The notes beneath the pieces were generated by a model. It was not told the DNA's origin, searched no databases, and saw nothing but the letters and a program-made list of their open reading frames with translations. 64,000 nt of DNA, taken from Hormiphora californensis. Taxonomy: Eukaryota > Ctenophora > Tentaculata > Cydippida > Pleurobrachiidae. The DNA lies in NCBI GenBank assembly GCA_020137815.1, contig CM035361.1, positions 1,890,489 through 1,954,488 of the forward strand, given 5' to 3'. The translations under genes and the position numbers were made by a program. Of the stretch, positions 1 to 10,700 are shown in pieces (the stretch's first letter is position 1; each line of letters starts with the position of its first letter).

Positions 1-562
1 TAAAGGGGGGCTGAGAAATATCCTGGAAGCTAGAGATAGACCCATAGATTGGGCATTACGGGGAATTTAGTAACTAGGGCTGCTCTTGGAGAATTCATTG
101 GGGAATGTGAGGAATCTTCCCGATTATATTTGTATAGAGAAGTTAATAACTGGTGTTTAAATTAGTTGACCTGATCACGAGATTTAGAAACCATTTGTTA
201 TTGGAGTTGAAAATCAAAAACATTTCACAATAAAACAACGAGAATACCTCTTCAATATCTTGATAGGTTGATTCAGAACAGGGTATGAGATACCCCAACC
301 GCTTTAGACCACGTTCATGCTGCTTAAACAACTGCTTATCTCCAACTTTAAATGTTACTTCACGGCATCTGTCAAAAAAACAAGGTGGATTCAAGAGTTG
401 ACACCTAATATAAAGTTATGGATCATTCATGAAGGGAGGAAAACAATATTGCGAAAAGAAAAGGGATATCAATTGAAAAAGTAGTTACCTGTAGCATCTG
501 TTGGCAAGAGATAACTCAAGGAGACTAACACAAAGAAAAAGAAACAACCTTTGCATTTTCAT
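1..562 (-). CDS. Secreted protein with N-terminal CYRC motif, partial (runs off the left edge)
   Basis: Two phase-matched exons are visible. Exon 1 (562-489) encodes a start codon and a signal peptide rich in Leu/Phe (MKMQRLFLFLCVSLLELSLA), followed by NRCY and a GTAACT donor. Exon 2 (368-248, acceptor TTTTTTGACAG) adds 40 codons beginning CREVTFKVGD and ending QDIEE before a GTATTC donor. Joined, the mature N-terminus reads NRCYRCREV. A CYxC pair directly after a signal peptide is common in Ly6/uPAR three-finger proteins, but only three cysteines are visible and the rest lies outside the window, so the family is a guess. The exon structure and signal peptide are what I see; secretion is inferred. 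The gene probably lies inside a large intron of the USO1 gene on the other strand, because that gene's earlier exons are not in the window. Confidence 0.6.
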
Positions 563-740
563 TGCCTGAGAAATTTAAACTGCTTAGAACCTTAATGAAA
601 TCCCTCAACAATGGAATTTTAGTAGCCTAAACCTATTTAGAATGGAGGAGACGGAAAAAGGTTATGGTAGGTTTTAGGATCAGGCTAGGCTTAGCTAATA
701 AAATCAGGGACACGCGTGTCTCTCACGTGGAGCATGAGAT

Positions 741-756
741 TCTCTCTCTCTCTCCT

Positions 757-800
<44 letters not shown>

Positions 801-863
801 TTTCTCTCTCTCCCCTCTCTCTCTCTCCTCTCTCTTCTCTCTCTCTCTCATCTCTCTCTCTCC

Positions 864-895
<32 letters not shown>

Positions 896-917
896 CCTCT
901 CCTCTCTCTCTCTCTCC

Positions 918-974
<57 letters not shown>

Positions 975-1022
975 CTCTCTCTCTCCTCTCTCCCCTCTTT
1001 CTCTCTCTCCCTCTCTCCTCTC

Positions 1023-1055
<33 letters not shown>

Positions 1056-1075
1056 TTCTCCTCTCTCCTCTTCAT
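741..1075. repeat. (CT)n pyrimidine array
   Basis: About 330 bases of almost uninterrupted CT dinucleotides with scattered CCT/TTC interruptions. The open frames in all three phases are low-complexity Ser/Leu or Arg/Glu strings and are not genes. The rest of 563-1648 holds no exon I can support. A short acceptor-like CTTTCTCCCAG at about 1200 opens a frame that stops after some 30 codons. Confidence 0.95.
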
Positions 1076-1648
1076 TGGCTCTAACTAAAGCTATGACTCA
1101 CTTTCCGCTGGATCCTCATATATTTTGTATAACTACTCCTTCTCTCTATAATTTTACCCCTCTCTCCCTCTTATTCCTCTCCCCCTCTCTTTCTCCCAGG
1201 CAAATATTATTTCCCCGTATTATGGCTTCCCCATATTCAATTGGGGCAAATTTGGGAGGGGAGGGTAGAGCGTCTAAATCTTTTTAGACGCGGGGGAATA
1301 CGCCTGGGATAGAGAGGGTAATCTACCTCCTAATGAATCAGGGTATCATGGGGGTGAGAAGACAATGAGGAGAGGATTGTAAATTACCATGCTTCATTAT
1401 ATGTCTATCATATATAATATTCTAGATCAAAGGTTTCGGAATATAGGTAGAAGATGGGATGACTTATAACCTTACATCCGGGGGCCAACCCCTCCCGCTG
1501 CACCCACCCAAAATAACTATGGATTTAACGACCTATCTTCCGGCCGGGCACTAACTAAGGCGGGACAAACCCCCGCCCTGAAATCTAGAATTCTTGATCT
1601 AGCCTTTTCGTCCAGCTCACATGAATATACCCTTCTCCCTTCTCTCAG

Positions 1649-3625
1649 GTGTATACAACTACGAACAGTATTTGTACCTTATCGACCAGTACGATGCGTA
1701 TTATCGGGCACAGCAACAGGCAACAGGTGGGAACAGAGGAACAGGAACAGGAACAGGTGGGAACAGAGGAACAAGTGGGAACAGAGGAACAAGTGGGAAC
1801 AGAGGAACAAGTGGGAACAGAGGAACAAAGCCAGGAACAGATTCAGGAACAATCTGAGAAGGAAGAAGTTGAGCAGGAATCAGAACAACAAGAGCAGACT
1901 CCTGTTATAGCTGGTGTAGATCTTGCTTCACTTCAGGTTAATTGAGTGTATTTTACCCGATGTATGAATCTACCCCTTAGATTTTAGAGTATTAAAGTAA
2001 GATTAATCATCAAAATCATAGGGGTAACATCATACCTCTCTCGGTAGATAAGAATAATTACACTAATTACTAGTTACTAATTACCGATTACTAATTGATG
2101 ATCCTCCAGGGAGAAGTAGAGGCACTCAGAGAATTGAACTCCAAGTTGACAGCTGAGATAGAAGATAAAAATGTGGTGATCAGAGGTCTGGAGACGAGGG
2201 TGGCTGAACTTGAGACGGAACCCAAATTAGGACGCCAATTATCTCACCAGCTCAGCAAGGTAAACTACTTGGGTTTTGACAGGAATCGACCGAATCAGGA
2301 AATACTGGTCCCTGATTGGCTGATAACCAGTCACGTGACCTAAATAACGAGTTCTGATTGGTTGTTTACTTGTGTCGGTCGGTTCCTAGGTTTTTATAAC
2401 AGGAGAACAGCACGCTCACTGCATGCAGATCAGGACTGCTACCGGGCCAAGAGAACAACACGCTCTGTGAGAGTTCGATAGATCAAGGATTCACGTACTC
2501 CTAAAACCAGTATTGACTTCTCAAGTGAACTCCTATTTTTGATATAATATCCTAAATCTATTTCCAATTTCCAATTCCATATCTTTCAGAGTGAGATGAG
2601 AACAGAGGTGATAGAGCGTGAAACAGCCACATTGACACGCTCCGAAATGAACACAGTTGCCGTTGATTGTACCGTTAGTGATGTAACGGGTGATTCTGGT
2701 GATGTCACGCGTGATTCTGGTGATGTAACGCGTGATTCTGGTGATGTCACGGGTTATTCTGGCAAAACATCAAGAACAGACGATGAGTCAACTGCGGAGA
2801 TGTCCGATCGGGATTCGTACAAGGTATGAAGTCGTTTAGGGGTTGAATTCTCCCTACTCCGTGATGTTTAGTGTCGGGTCCCATTGGGGACTAAACATTC
2901 GTATATTGGGGACTCCCCAAGCGCCCTTGGCTTATTCGACCCTCTGTCACCGCACCCCGGTAGAAGAGGGTTAAAACATAACAACGCAAGCCCCACGGTG
3001 TGTTATTATGTTCCTCCCACATTTCTCTATATTATCACTTCCCAGGACAAGTACGAGAGTCTGGCAGCGGAACAGGAGGATCTACTGATACTACTGGCAC
3101 ATCAGGATAAGGATATAACGGCACTCAAAGAAAGGTTTGCACCATCGTTAAACGTTAAAATTTATCGAAAACCTAAAATCAAAATATCATGAGGCTGTCA
3201 GGCCAATGTTCTGACATTGATGAGGAGAGTAGAAATAAGAACCTTTGATTACTCCCCCAATATTGGAACGAAACCCTCTAACCGACAATCCCTCATGCAG
3301 TTTATCCTAACGCCCCCTCCCACCTCCCTAGATTGAGATCCCTTGGAGAAGTGATTAACACTTCCTCACTGCCCCCGTATCTGTCCCCGTATCTGTCCCT
3401 CTAAACCCTCTCCCCAGGTTGAGATCCCTTGGAGAAGTGATTAACTCTTCCTCAATTCCCCCCTATCTGTCCCTCTAACCCCCCTCCCCCCTCTGCAGGT
3501 TGAGATCCCTTGGAGAAGTCATTAACTCTTCCTCAAGTGACGATGACGACGATGATTTTGATGATTTATTGGATGTCGATCTCCCTGAGACATCAGAACT
3601 AACTACTGATGGACGGTTACAATAA
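1649..3625 (+). CDS. USO1: General vesicular transport factor p115 (USO1), 3' part: coiled coil and acidic tail
   Basis: Five exons: 1649-1936, 2110-2259, 2590-2823, 3046-3134 and 3499-3625. Exon 4 encodes EQEDLLILLAHQDKDITALK, matching the conserved p115 segment before the tail. The last exon gives LRSLGEVIN, then Ser and Asp runs (DDDDDDFDD), the acidic C-terminus typical of p115. Exon 2 is a coiled coil (EVEALRELN..., VAELETE). p115 is a Golgi-ER tether that binds GM130/giantin through this tail and acts with Rab1 and SNAREs; this is family knowledge. The armadillo head must lie to the left. Oddities: the first exon changes frame at a tandem 7-bp duplication (713-726 of the second kilobase). 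Exon 1 has an 18-bp VGTEEQ repeat and exon 3 a 21-bp DVTRDSG-type repeat. The final 3' splice site is triplicated. Internal junctions 1936/2110, 2259/2590 and 2823/3046 are phase 0; 3134/3499 splits an Arg codon. Confidence 0.8.
1724..1830 (+). repeat. 18-bp coding minisatellite in USO1 (VGTEEQ units)
   Basis: Units close to GTGGGAACAGAGGAACAA are repeated about five times with small variants. In the frame that continues to the 1936 donor they read VGTEEQ. In the frame of the upstream p115-like segment they read GNRGTS and run into a stop at 1857. Confidence 0.85.
2280..2388. mobile_element. hAT-like MITE, copy 1 (in USO1 intron)
   Basis: A 109-bp element starts CAGGAATCGACCGAATC and ends TCGGTCGGTTCCTA, with imperfect terminal inverted repeats. 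It is flanked by GGTTTTGA (2272-2279) and GGTTTTTA (2389-2396), an 8-bp target duplication with one mismatch. Eight-base duplications with CAG-type ends are typical of hAT non-autonomous elements. Closely related copies lie at 24043-24144 and 27073-27193. Confidence 0.8.
3331..3540 (+). repeat. Triplicated 3' splice site and exon start of USO1
   Basis: The sequence around GATTGAGATCCCTTGGAGAA occurs at 3331, 3418 and 3499, each preceded by a pyrimidine tract and AG. Spacing is 87 and 81 bp. Only the third copy leads into the acidic tail; the first two run into in-frame stops after about 19-25 codons. Confidence 0.85.
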
Positions 3626-4432
3626 TAAACCGGGATAACAGACTTTATAGAGTGGTCTCAAAGGGGATTTGATAGTTTATATCGACTAAAGACTCGAATC
3701 TATAAATATAATCGTCCCTAATTGAGTCTTGAGATTTTGGAGGGCTTTTCTTTACCTATTTTGATCACGGAGTGTACCATGTTTCTTATTTTGTTAAGAG
3801 CTGGACTTTACCAATCCTTATTTTACAGTCGACTTTGAGAATTGAGATTAGGAATTTATGAATGAGAGATAATCTTTGACAATGATATAAAAAGCTTGAA
3901 AATATGTTTATAGCTTATTGGGGATCATTGAAACATTTATTCAGTGTGGTTTCTTGGCTCTATCTGGAAATCTTTTTGATGTAATAGTAATATTTCGTGT
4001 GGAGTGATGTGAGCTTGTTTTTCTCAGGAAGTTTTTTGAAACAAAAAACCAAAGTTGTCTTAATTTTCCGGAAGATAAAATAAATTATAAAAGGATTAAC
4101 AATACAAGATGGATTGGAAACTATATTAGTATGCAATGGATTTCGATTGTTGGGCACAGTCAAACCTCGCCTTACCAGACTCCTCAAGGGAAGGGTTTGG
4201 CACGGTAAATCGAGGTGCATTCCCACACGGTGTGTTTTAAAATTCCCACGGTCTGTGTACGCGCGCCAAAATAGGGGTCATTAGTTCTGTCTGATGTCTG
4301 CGCGCCCTACAAACATGACACTTGACAAGCAATTATTTTGTGACAGTGTGACAAGGTTGTGTCATCAGTCACACTGCGATTCCCGGTCTCCCGGACTATT
4401 TCAAACCCCATATGGTGATCACGCGGTATACT
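3626..4432. other. Intergenic stretch between USO1 and the acidic membrane protein
   Basis: AT-rich sequence with no supported exon. The USO1 3' UTR presumably occupies its start. At 4148-4223 a degenerate TTACC/CCTCGATTTACC-like pair (CAGTCAAACCTCGCC and GGTAAATCGAGG) resembles relic pogo/Tigger-type ends. Similar CCGATTTACCGG motifs occur at about 10645-10690 and 31300. Confidence 0.4.
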
Positions 4433-5677
4433 CTACACAGTCTGCTCAATAAGCTGTCCTCCACTCAATGCCTCTGTGTGCCTGGTGTATCCAGCTCTGC
4501 TTCTCCTCCCCATCACAAAGTAGGCTACTCCAGCAAACAGAGAGGTCGTGGCTACCCCTGCAATGACGCACCACACGTACCAGAAATGTTGAGGTGTGGT
4601 TGGGGAAGTTGAGTTGTCGTGGATATGTCGACGACGGGAACTTTCATCAACATCGTAGTTCGGGTTTTCGGCGTTGTCGTTGAGCTCAGTTGATTCAGAG
4701 AAAACAGAGTCAATCTCAGGATATTCGATCTTAGTAGATTCGGTCTTACCAGACTCAATATCAGCCAGTTTAGTCTCATCCGCGGATTCAGTATCAAACG
4801 AGTCGATTTCAGTAGATTCAGTTTCAGAAGCATCTTCTTGATCTTCAGAATAGTAAAATCCTGGTTTGGTTCGATTCGATTTTGGTATGCCATATTCGTC
4901 AAAATCTTCAAAATCTTCGAAATCTTCAAATCTTGCGTCTTCTGGTTTGGTCCGGTTGAAGTCAAATGCGTCTTGATCTTCAAAATCTTCAAAATCTTCA
5001 AATCCTGTGTCTTCTGGTTTGGTTTGATTGAAGTCAAATGCGTCTTGATCTTCAAAATCTCCAAATTCTGCGTCTTCCGGTTTGGTTCGATTGGAGTTAG
5101 GTTCTCGATCTTCCTCCGTCATCTGACTGCTTCCAGATTCTTGAAACATGGTGTCATCACCCTGGTCAACTGCAGCACTGTCATCAGCTTCTTCATCGGC
5201 AGGGTTTTCTTCTGGCTTATCTTCTGGCTTATCTTCTGGCTCATCTTCTGGCTTATCTTCTGGCTTATCTTCTGGCTTATCTTCTGGCTTATCTTCAGGG
5301 TTATCTTCTGGCTTATCTTCTGGCTTATCTTCTGGCTTATCTTCTGAATCGTCTTCTGACTGGGCAGAATCGGCTTCTTCTGACTGAGCGGTATCGGACG
5401 AATCATCTGCCTCGTCCTTATCTTTACCATCGTTCGTAGCTTCACCAGCAATGTCAGCATTGTCTTCTGATGGAATGCTATCCACCTCATCAAGCAGATC
5501 TTCCTTCCCTTCCCCGGCCTGCCCCCCTCCCTCCTGCTTGTACTGCGTCACGGCACTCTTCATATTAGAATTTAGGGTTTTGAAAAGCTCACTCGGTGTA
5601 AGTGCCTCTGCCTCTGCTGCCACCTGCATGCTGTGCAGGCTTAGTAGAATAATGGCAACCGTAGGTAGTAGTCTCAT
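4433..5677 (-). CDS. Acidic repeat-rich type I membrane protein, intronless
   Basis: A 414-residue single open frame. Residues 1-22 form a signal peptide (MRLLPTVAIILLSLHSMQVA). The ectodomain is extremely acidic, with about a dozen EDKP units near residues 110-160. It then has a second repeat family built on NRTKPEDAxFEDFEDFED, with NRT/NQT glycosylation sequons. About 50 residues from the C-terminus is one hydrophobic span (WYVWCVIAGVATTSLFAGVA) followed by RRSR and a 20-residue tail ending LIEQTV. The layout predicts a heavily charged, glycosylated extracellular stalk with one membrane anchor. I do not recognise the family. The reverse strand is also open here, but only as low-complexity shadow. 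The EDKP and FEDFED parts look like recently expanded minisatellites, so length is probably variable between alleles. Confidence 0.7.
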   Translation of the reverse strand: MRLLPTVAIILLSLHSMQVAAEAEALTPSELFKTLNSNMKSAVTQYKQEGGGQAGEGKEDLLDEVDSIPSEDNADIAGEATNDGKDKDEADDSSDTAQSEEADSAQSEDDSEDKPEDKPEDKPEDNPEDKPEDKPEDKPEDKPEDEPEDKPEDKPEENPADEEADDSAAVDQGDDTMFQESGSSQMTEEDREPNSNRTKPEDAEFGDFEDQDAFDFNQTKPEDTGFEDFEDFEDQDAFDFNRTKPEDARFEDFEDFEDFDEYGIPKSNRTKPGFYYSEDQEDASETESTEIDSFDTESADETKLADIESGKTESTKIEYPEIDSVFSESTELNDNAENPNYDVDESSRRRHIHDNSTSPTTPQHFWYVWCVIAGVATTSLFAGVAYFVMGRRSRAGYTRHTEALSGGQLIEQTV

Positions 5678-5905
5678 CTTGCATAGCTATATAACGGTGA
5701 TAAGGGGAGTCAAGGCGAGAATTGAGATTACTAGAATAGGCCTCGGAATTTATGTAATAGTGAGCAAAGAGTTATCAAAAGTCAGGGAGGAATCAAAACA
5801 TATCTAAAATAATAATTATTGGAAATGACCTGTGTAGAGTTTGTATTGTGTACGATGTGAGCTCTTCATGGCTTGGTGTTAGGTCAGCCCAGGCCCCAGG
5901 GCTGG

Positions 5906-6049
<144 letters not shown>

Positions 6050-6464
6050 GATTATCATGTCTTGTTAACCGTGTCTTGTGGTATATCTTGTTGTACCATA
6101 ATAATGGGCTTGCACAATATTGCGGTCGGATCTTGCATGTTGTATGATACAAATTGTAATCATGGCATGAACAATTGGACCACCATAGTAACTGGAGAAA
6201 TTAATCTGTTAGGCATCGTAATTTTACAACCGAAACTCTGCATTATATGTGTATCAAATTGATTATATAAAAGCGCATGTCTTGAACTGCTGATGAAATT
6301 CCCGACACGCATGTTTAATAAATTCTAGGTCACTTGCAAGTTCAACGATTCACCCTGTCCTGGATGAGTGCATTGCACATTGTGCAAGGGGTAGCAGTCT
6401 GTGTCTTCGCTATAGCTATAACGCACGCATCATCAAACACACTCAACCACTCACTACATACAAA

Positions 6465-7687
6465 TTATTGCTTATGTTTGTTAACTTTTTCATACTCCTC
6501 ACTGAACTTAGTAACAATAATGGTGGCTGGTAGGGCGATCAGTACTAACGCTAGGAACACCGTCACAGCACCTACAATCTGAGGCGTTGGTTGTTAGGGT
6601 GTCGTTAGGGTGTTGGTAAGGTGTTGTTAGGGTGTTGTTAGGTGTTGTTAGGGTGTTGGTAGGGTGTTATGTCGTTAGAGTGTTGTTAGGGTGTTGTTAT
6701 AGTGTTGTTATAGTGTTGTTAGGGTGTTGCTAGGGTGTTGTTAGGGTGTTGTTAGGGTGTTGTTTGGGTGTTGTTATAGTGTTGTTATGGTGTTGTTATG
6801 GTGTTGTTAGGGTGTTGTTAGGGTATATGTAGTGGCAAGTACTGTTACAAGTACAAGAACAACTACCTACCTTGCCCATCAGGCTGCTAGGGTACATATC
6901 TCCATATCCCACGGTTGCTATGGTAATGATACTCCACCAGCATGACGTCATAATGCTGGTAAACTGGTTACTAGGATCTCCCCTGTCCGCCTGATGTGAG
7001 AGATCAGTAAAATTAAACACGTCCTGTCGTGTTCTTCAACCGAAATTCATGGCTTATTCAATGTTCATCTATTGAGTTCTATATGTTTTATACGAAACTG
7101 GGGGGGGGGGGGGTGATATGTAATATTTTGTTACCCCCCCGTCCCTATTAACTTTTAATTAGTTCTCACCTCCACAGCATACATGATAGCACCCATGAAG
7201 ACACTACTGACGCTAACAATAGCAGCCAACAATACCAGCTCATTCTTCGTTTTGCTCAGGGCTCTGATCAACACTAACAAACTCTCACATCGTCGGACTA
7301 GTTTGAAGATCCTGGTCACTCGGAATATACGACAAATCTGAAATGGAGTGTGGTTAGCTGCCATAAAATAGATAAATCCACCTCACCATTGCTTAGCTGC
7401 GTCTCTCTATTCTTTAACCATCTTTCTCCAATTCTCCATCTTTCCCTTTCTCTATGTCTATCTTTTATTGTCCCCATACTACGTTGACTGGTGGCATACT
7501 AGACCAAGCAAACTAAGTCACTTTCTAATCGTCATCCTCTGAGAACCCCTCGTCCGAGCTAACCTCACTGCAGAGGACTCCCTGGACGGTCTAGCGACCA
7601 GGAGAGACATCTTCTCTCATATAGCCTCTCTCTCTCTCTCTCTCTCTCTATCACACTCCCTCTCTCTCTCTCTCTCTCTCTATCACA

Positions 7688-7745
<58 letters not shown>

Positions 7746-10700
7746 CACTCCCTCTCTCTCTCAGTGATCTTTGCACCCCATCGATCCAGGAAATGGTTTC
7801 TCAATACACGATATTCTTCAAGAATATTCTTGCAACACAATTGTGTTCAAAAATCTTGAGGGAAGAAAACAAACATTGTTCTTTATTAGCAAATGCTGCA
7901 CTACTTATTTGGGCACAAAACGTGTGTGCCATGATGTATGGGTATCAGATATACTGTGCCGGCAAGGTCGACACCCAAACCTAGAGCCAGAGGGTGGTCA
8001 ATGACTGATCATGGTCTCATAGAAAGATTGAAAAGATTTAGAAGGTAGAAAGATCTAAATGCCCATACTCACCTCCTAAGCTCCATTATTTTTGGTTACA
8101 AAGGGGTTTTAAGCTAAAAAAAATAGAGATTTGTATGGCGGAATTTTAAGTCTGTCAATGGCAAATGGAACACTATTAAAAAAAGTCTAAGCCTGTGTCA
8201 TTTCGGAGTTCGGAATTTTGTTCTAGGATCATGATAAGCGGAGCAATATCCACCTTGAGATTAAAACTTGAATATACTAATATTAGGTTGGCTCCGCAAG
8301 AATTCAGGGGCTTTAACCTGGCGCTATAAGGTGAACTTTAGATACTTTTTAGATGGCTAGGGAGGGTACAGAGAGGGTCCCGGCCTCTCAGGTAGGCAAT
8401 AATAGCACCCTCCATAACCGATGATGCCGCGCCACTGGTCCATCACCGGAAACCGCAGGAACTGATCCAACCCCAAAAGATAAATCGGCCACTCTCACCA
8501 GAATCGACCATGATAACGTTCCAGGAGAGACAGGAGTAAGCAGGCTGATACGGTACGGGAATTTGCTAAGCTCCCGCAACGGATTGTTTTTCACTTTTTC
8601 AACCTTCACTGGTTTAGTACCGTGGTGTTCCGTTTCGTTTATCTGTTTAGTCTGGTATCACCCAGGACAGAAAAGCGATTAACAGTGGCACCTTGTGAGG
8701 GATGTGATTCTTCATCACGCACCACGGTACTTGGAATACGAGAGGTTATAGACTTCACATCGTAGACCCTGTGATGAACCCCTTCGCCAAATGGTGTCCG
8801 GGGCTCAGAGCCCTTTCTAGTGGACAGAGAAACCGCCACCAATGTGCCAGTGCTTCCAGCGTGCAAAGTGATTGAAGAGAGACTTTTACACGTCTGGTTT
8901 CCGGGTTTGGGGGTATAAATATGTGCCAATATTTGAGTTAGATCTCAGATCAAAGCTCAGCATGCAACCTGACATTTCAGTGTTGATCTAGCTGACTATA
9001 ACAATATTCTGATACCTGTTGATCTGCTATGTTTTGCATTCAATTCAGTGTTACTCCATAGTCCATTCAGTGTTACCCCATTCAGTGTTACCCCATTCGA
9101 TTCAGTGTTACCCAAGTTTGAAGTTATATAACTCAATACTATATCCCAGAATGAAGGTATTCCTTGTTGCCCTGATCGCCCTCGTGGCCATGGCCTCTGC
9201 CCGCCCCCATCTGGCCCTCTTCGAGCATCCCCACTTCAGAGGACACCGCCACAACATTCATGGACCCCAGCCATGGGTAGGAGGGTTCAACGATAAGGCT
9301 TCCAGCTGGCACGCACATCGCGGTAACTGGGATTGCTTTGAGCATGGTCATTTCCGAGGCCGAAAATTCCGAATGCCCCAAGGACAGCGCAAGCCCGTTA
9401 TGCCCGGATTTGACAACAAAATCTCCTCTTGCCGCCCCCATTAAATTCATATTGTGAACTTTTACTATTACTAACGTAATTGAGATAACTTAGCTGTTTT
9501 AATTGTTTTCCTTTAGAGGATCTTATTGAAACCAAGCCTCGCAATAAATATACACAGTACCTAGGTACAGGTATACCTGTAAGGCGGCATCCGCGCCATA
9601 CCCGGATACCCCATTTGATTCTCAAATTACACAGTACACAATCTCTCTAGCAATCTTTTTATGGAAGGTTTATACAGGTGTTATAGGGGATAAATAATTC
9701 TATAATATTAGAGAAAGATTATCATCCCGGTATATATTACAGTTCTCACTGCAGTACTATAATATAATGTAATAGCAGGTTCTCACTACTACAGTACTTA
9801 GTACTATTATATATGCAGTACTACTGTACTTACTCTAAGTATGGTGTAGGCATTGCTCTCGTGGGTATGGTGATCTTCCTCTCCCGCCTCTGTGCTCTGC
9901 TCGGCTGCTTTCTCTGCCATTGTGATCATAACCACCTCCAGGTAGAAGGGCATGATAGAGAGAATGTCCAACCAGGGTAGGAATAATTTGAAGAAACTGA
10001 GAGGGTAGGAATAATTTGAAGAAACTGAGAGGGGAGGAATAGTTTGAAGAAACTGGGAGGGGAGGAATAGTTTGAAGAAACTGCAGGAGGAGCCGGGATA
10101 TTGAGATCGAATATAATACTATAATAGGACACGAATTTGATAAGTTAGCTCAGATAATATAGGGTGAGATATGAGCCTGATTATCTAACTTACTCCTTCA
10201 TTATAGGGTGCGATATGAGCCTGAGAAAGTAGTCAACAGTAAAGTACCCCATGATAAGGCTATTTGCAGCAAATGCGTACTTGTGGGCTTCCTCCTCATT
10301 GTCAGCAAAGTAGTCTTTGTACATGGGCTCTGCGAGGAGAGTTTAGAGATAGGAGATTAGGAGGCTAGATAGAGTTTACAATATATCGGGTTAGTAGATT
10401 GCAGCTCTGCATGATATTATTCATTCTCCGATCTGTGGACTCTCTCTAATCTCTCTAATCTCTCCGGCATCCGCTGGCAAGGGGCAGTTCAACTCCTACC
10501 TGATTCAATGATGAGCATGGCCACGGAAAGGAGAATCAAGATACAATCCAACCACGCCATTACATTAGCAGACGTAGAAGAATCGGGGAAGTTTAGCAGC
10601 ATGTACAGCTGAGATGAAGAAAGGAGAGTTTAGCAAAGTCGGACCTCGATTTACCGGAACTCCGATTTACCGGAACCCCGATTTACCGGGAGGATAAACA

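Noticed and set aside
664-1287. 207-codon Ser/Leu-rich plus-strand frame
   Set aside because: It reads straight through a (CT)n array; composition is dictated by the repeat, and there are no splice sites or domains.
4838-5347. Plus-strand hydrophobic repeat frame (FWLIFWLIFWLIF)
   Set aside because: It is the antisense of the EDKP repeats of the minus-strand membrane protein, not a multi-pass membrane protein.
6590-6830. CRISPR-like or telomeric array
   Set aside because: The unit is 12 bases with no spacers and is too irregular for telomere; an ordinary minisatellite in an intron.
9019-9150. N-terminal extension of the crystallin frame (MICYVLHSIQ...)
   Set aside because: It consists of the translated ATTCAGTGTTAC repeat and would bury the clean signal peptide that starts at 9151.
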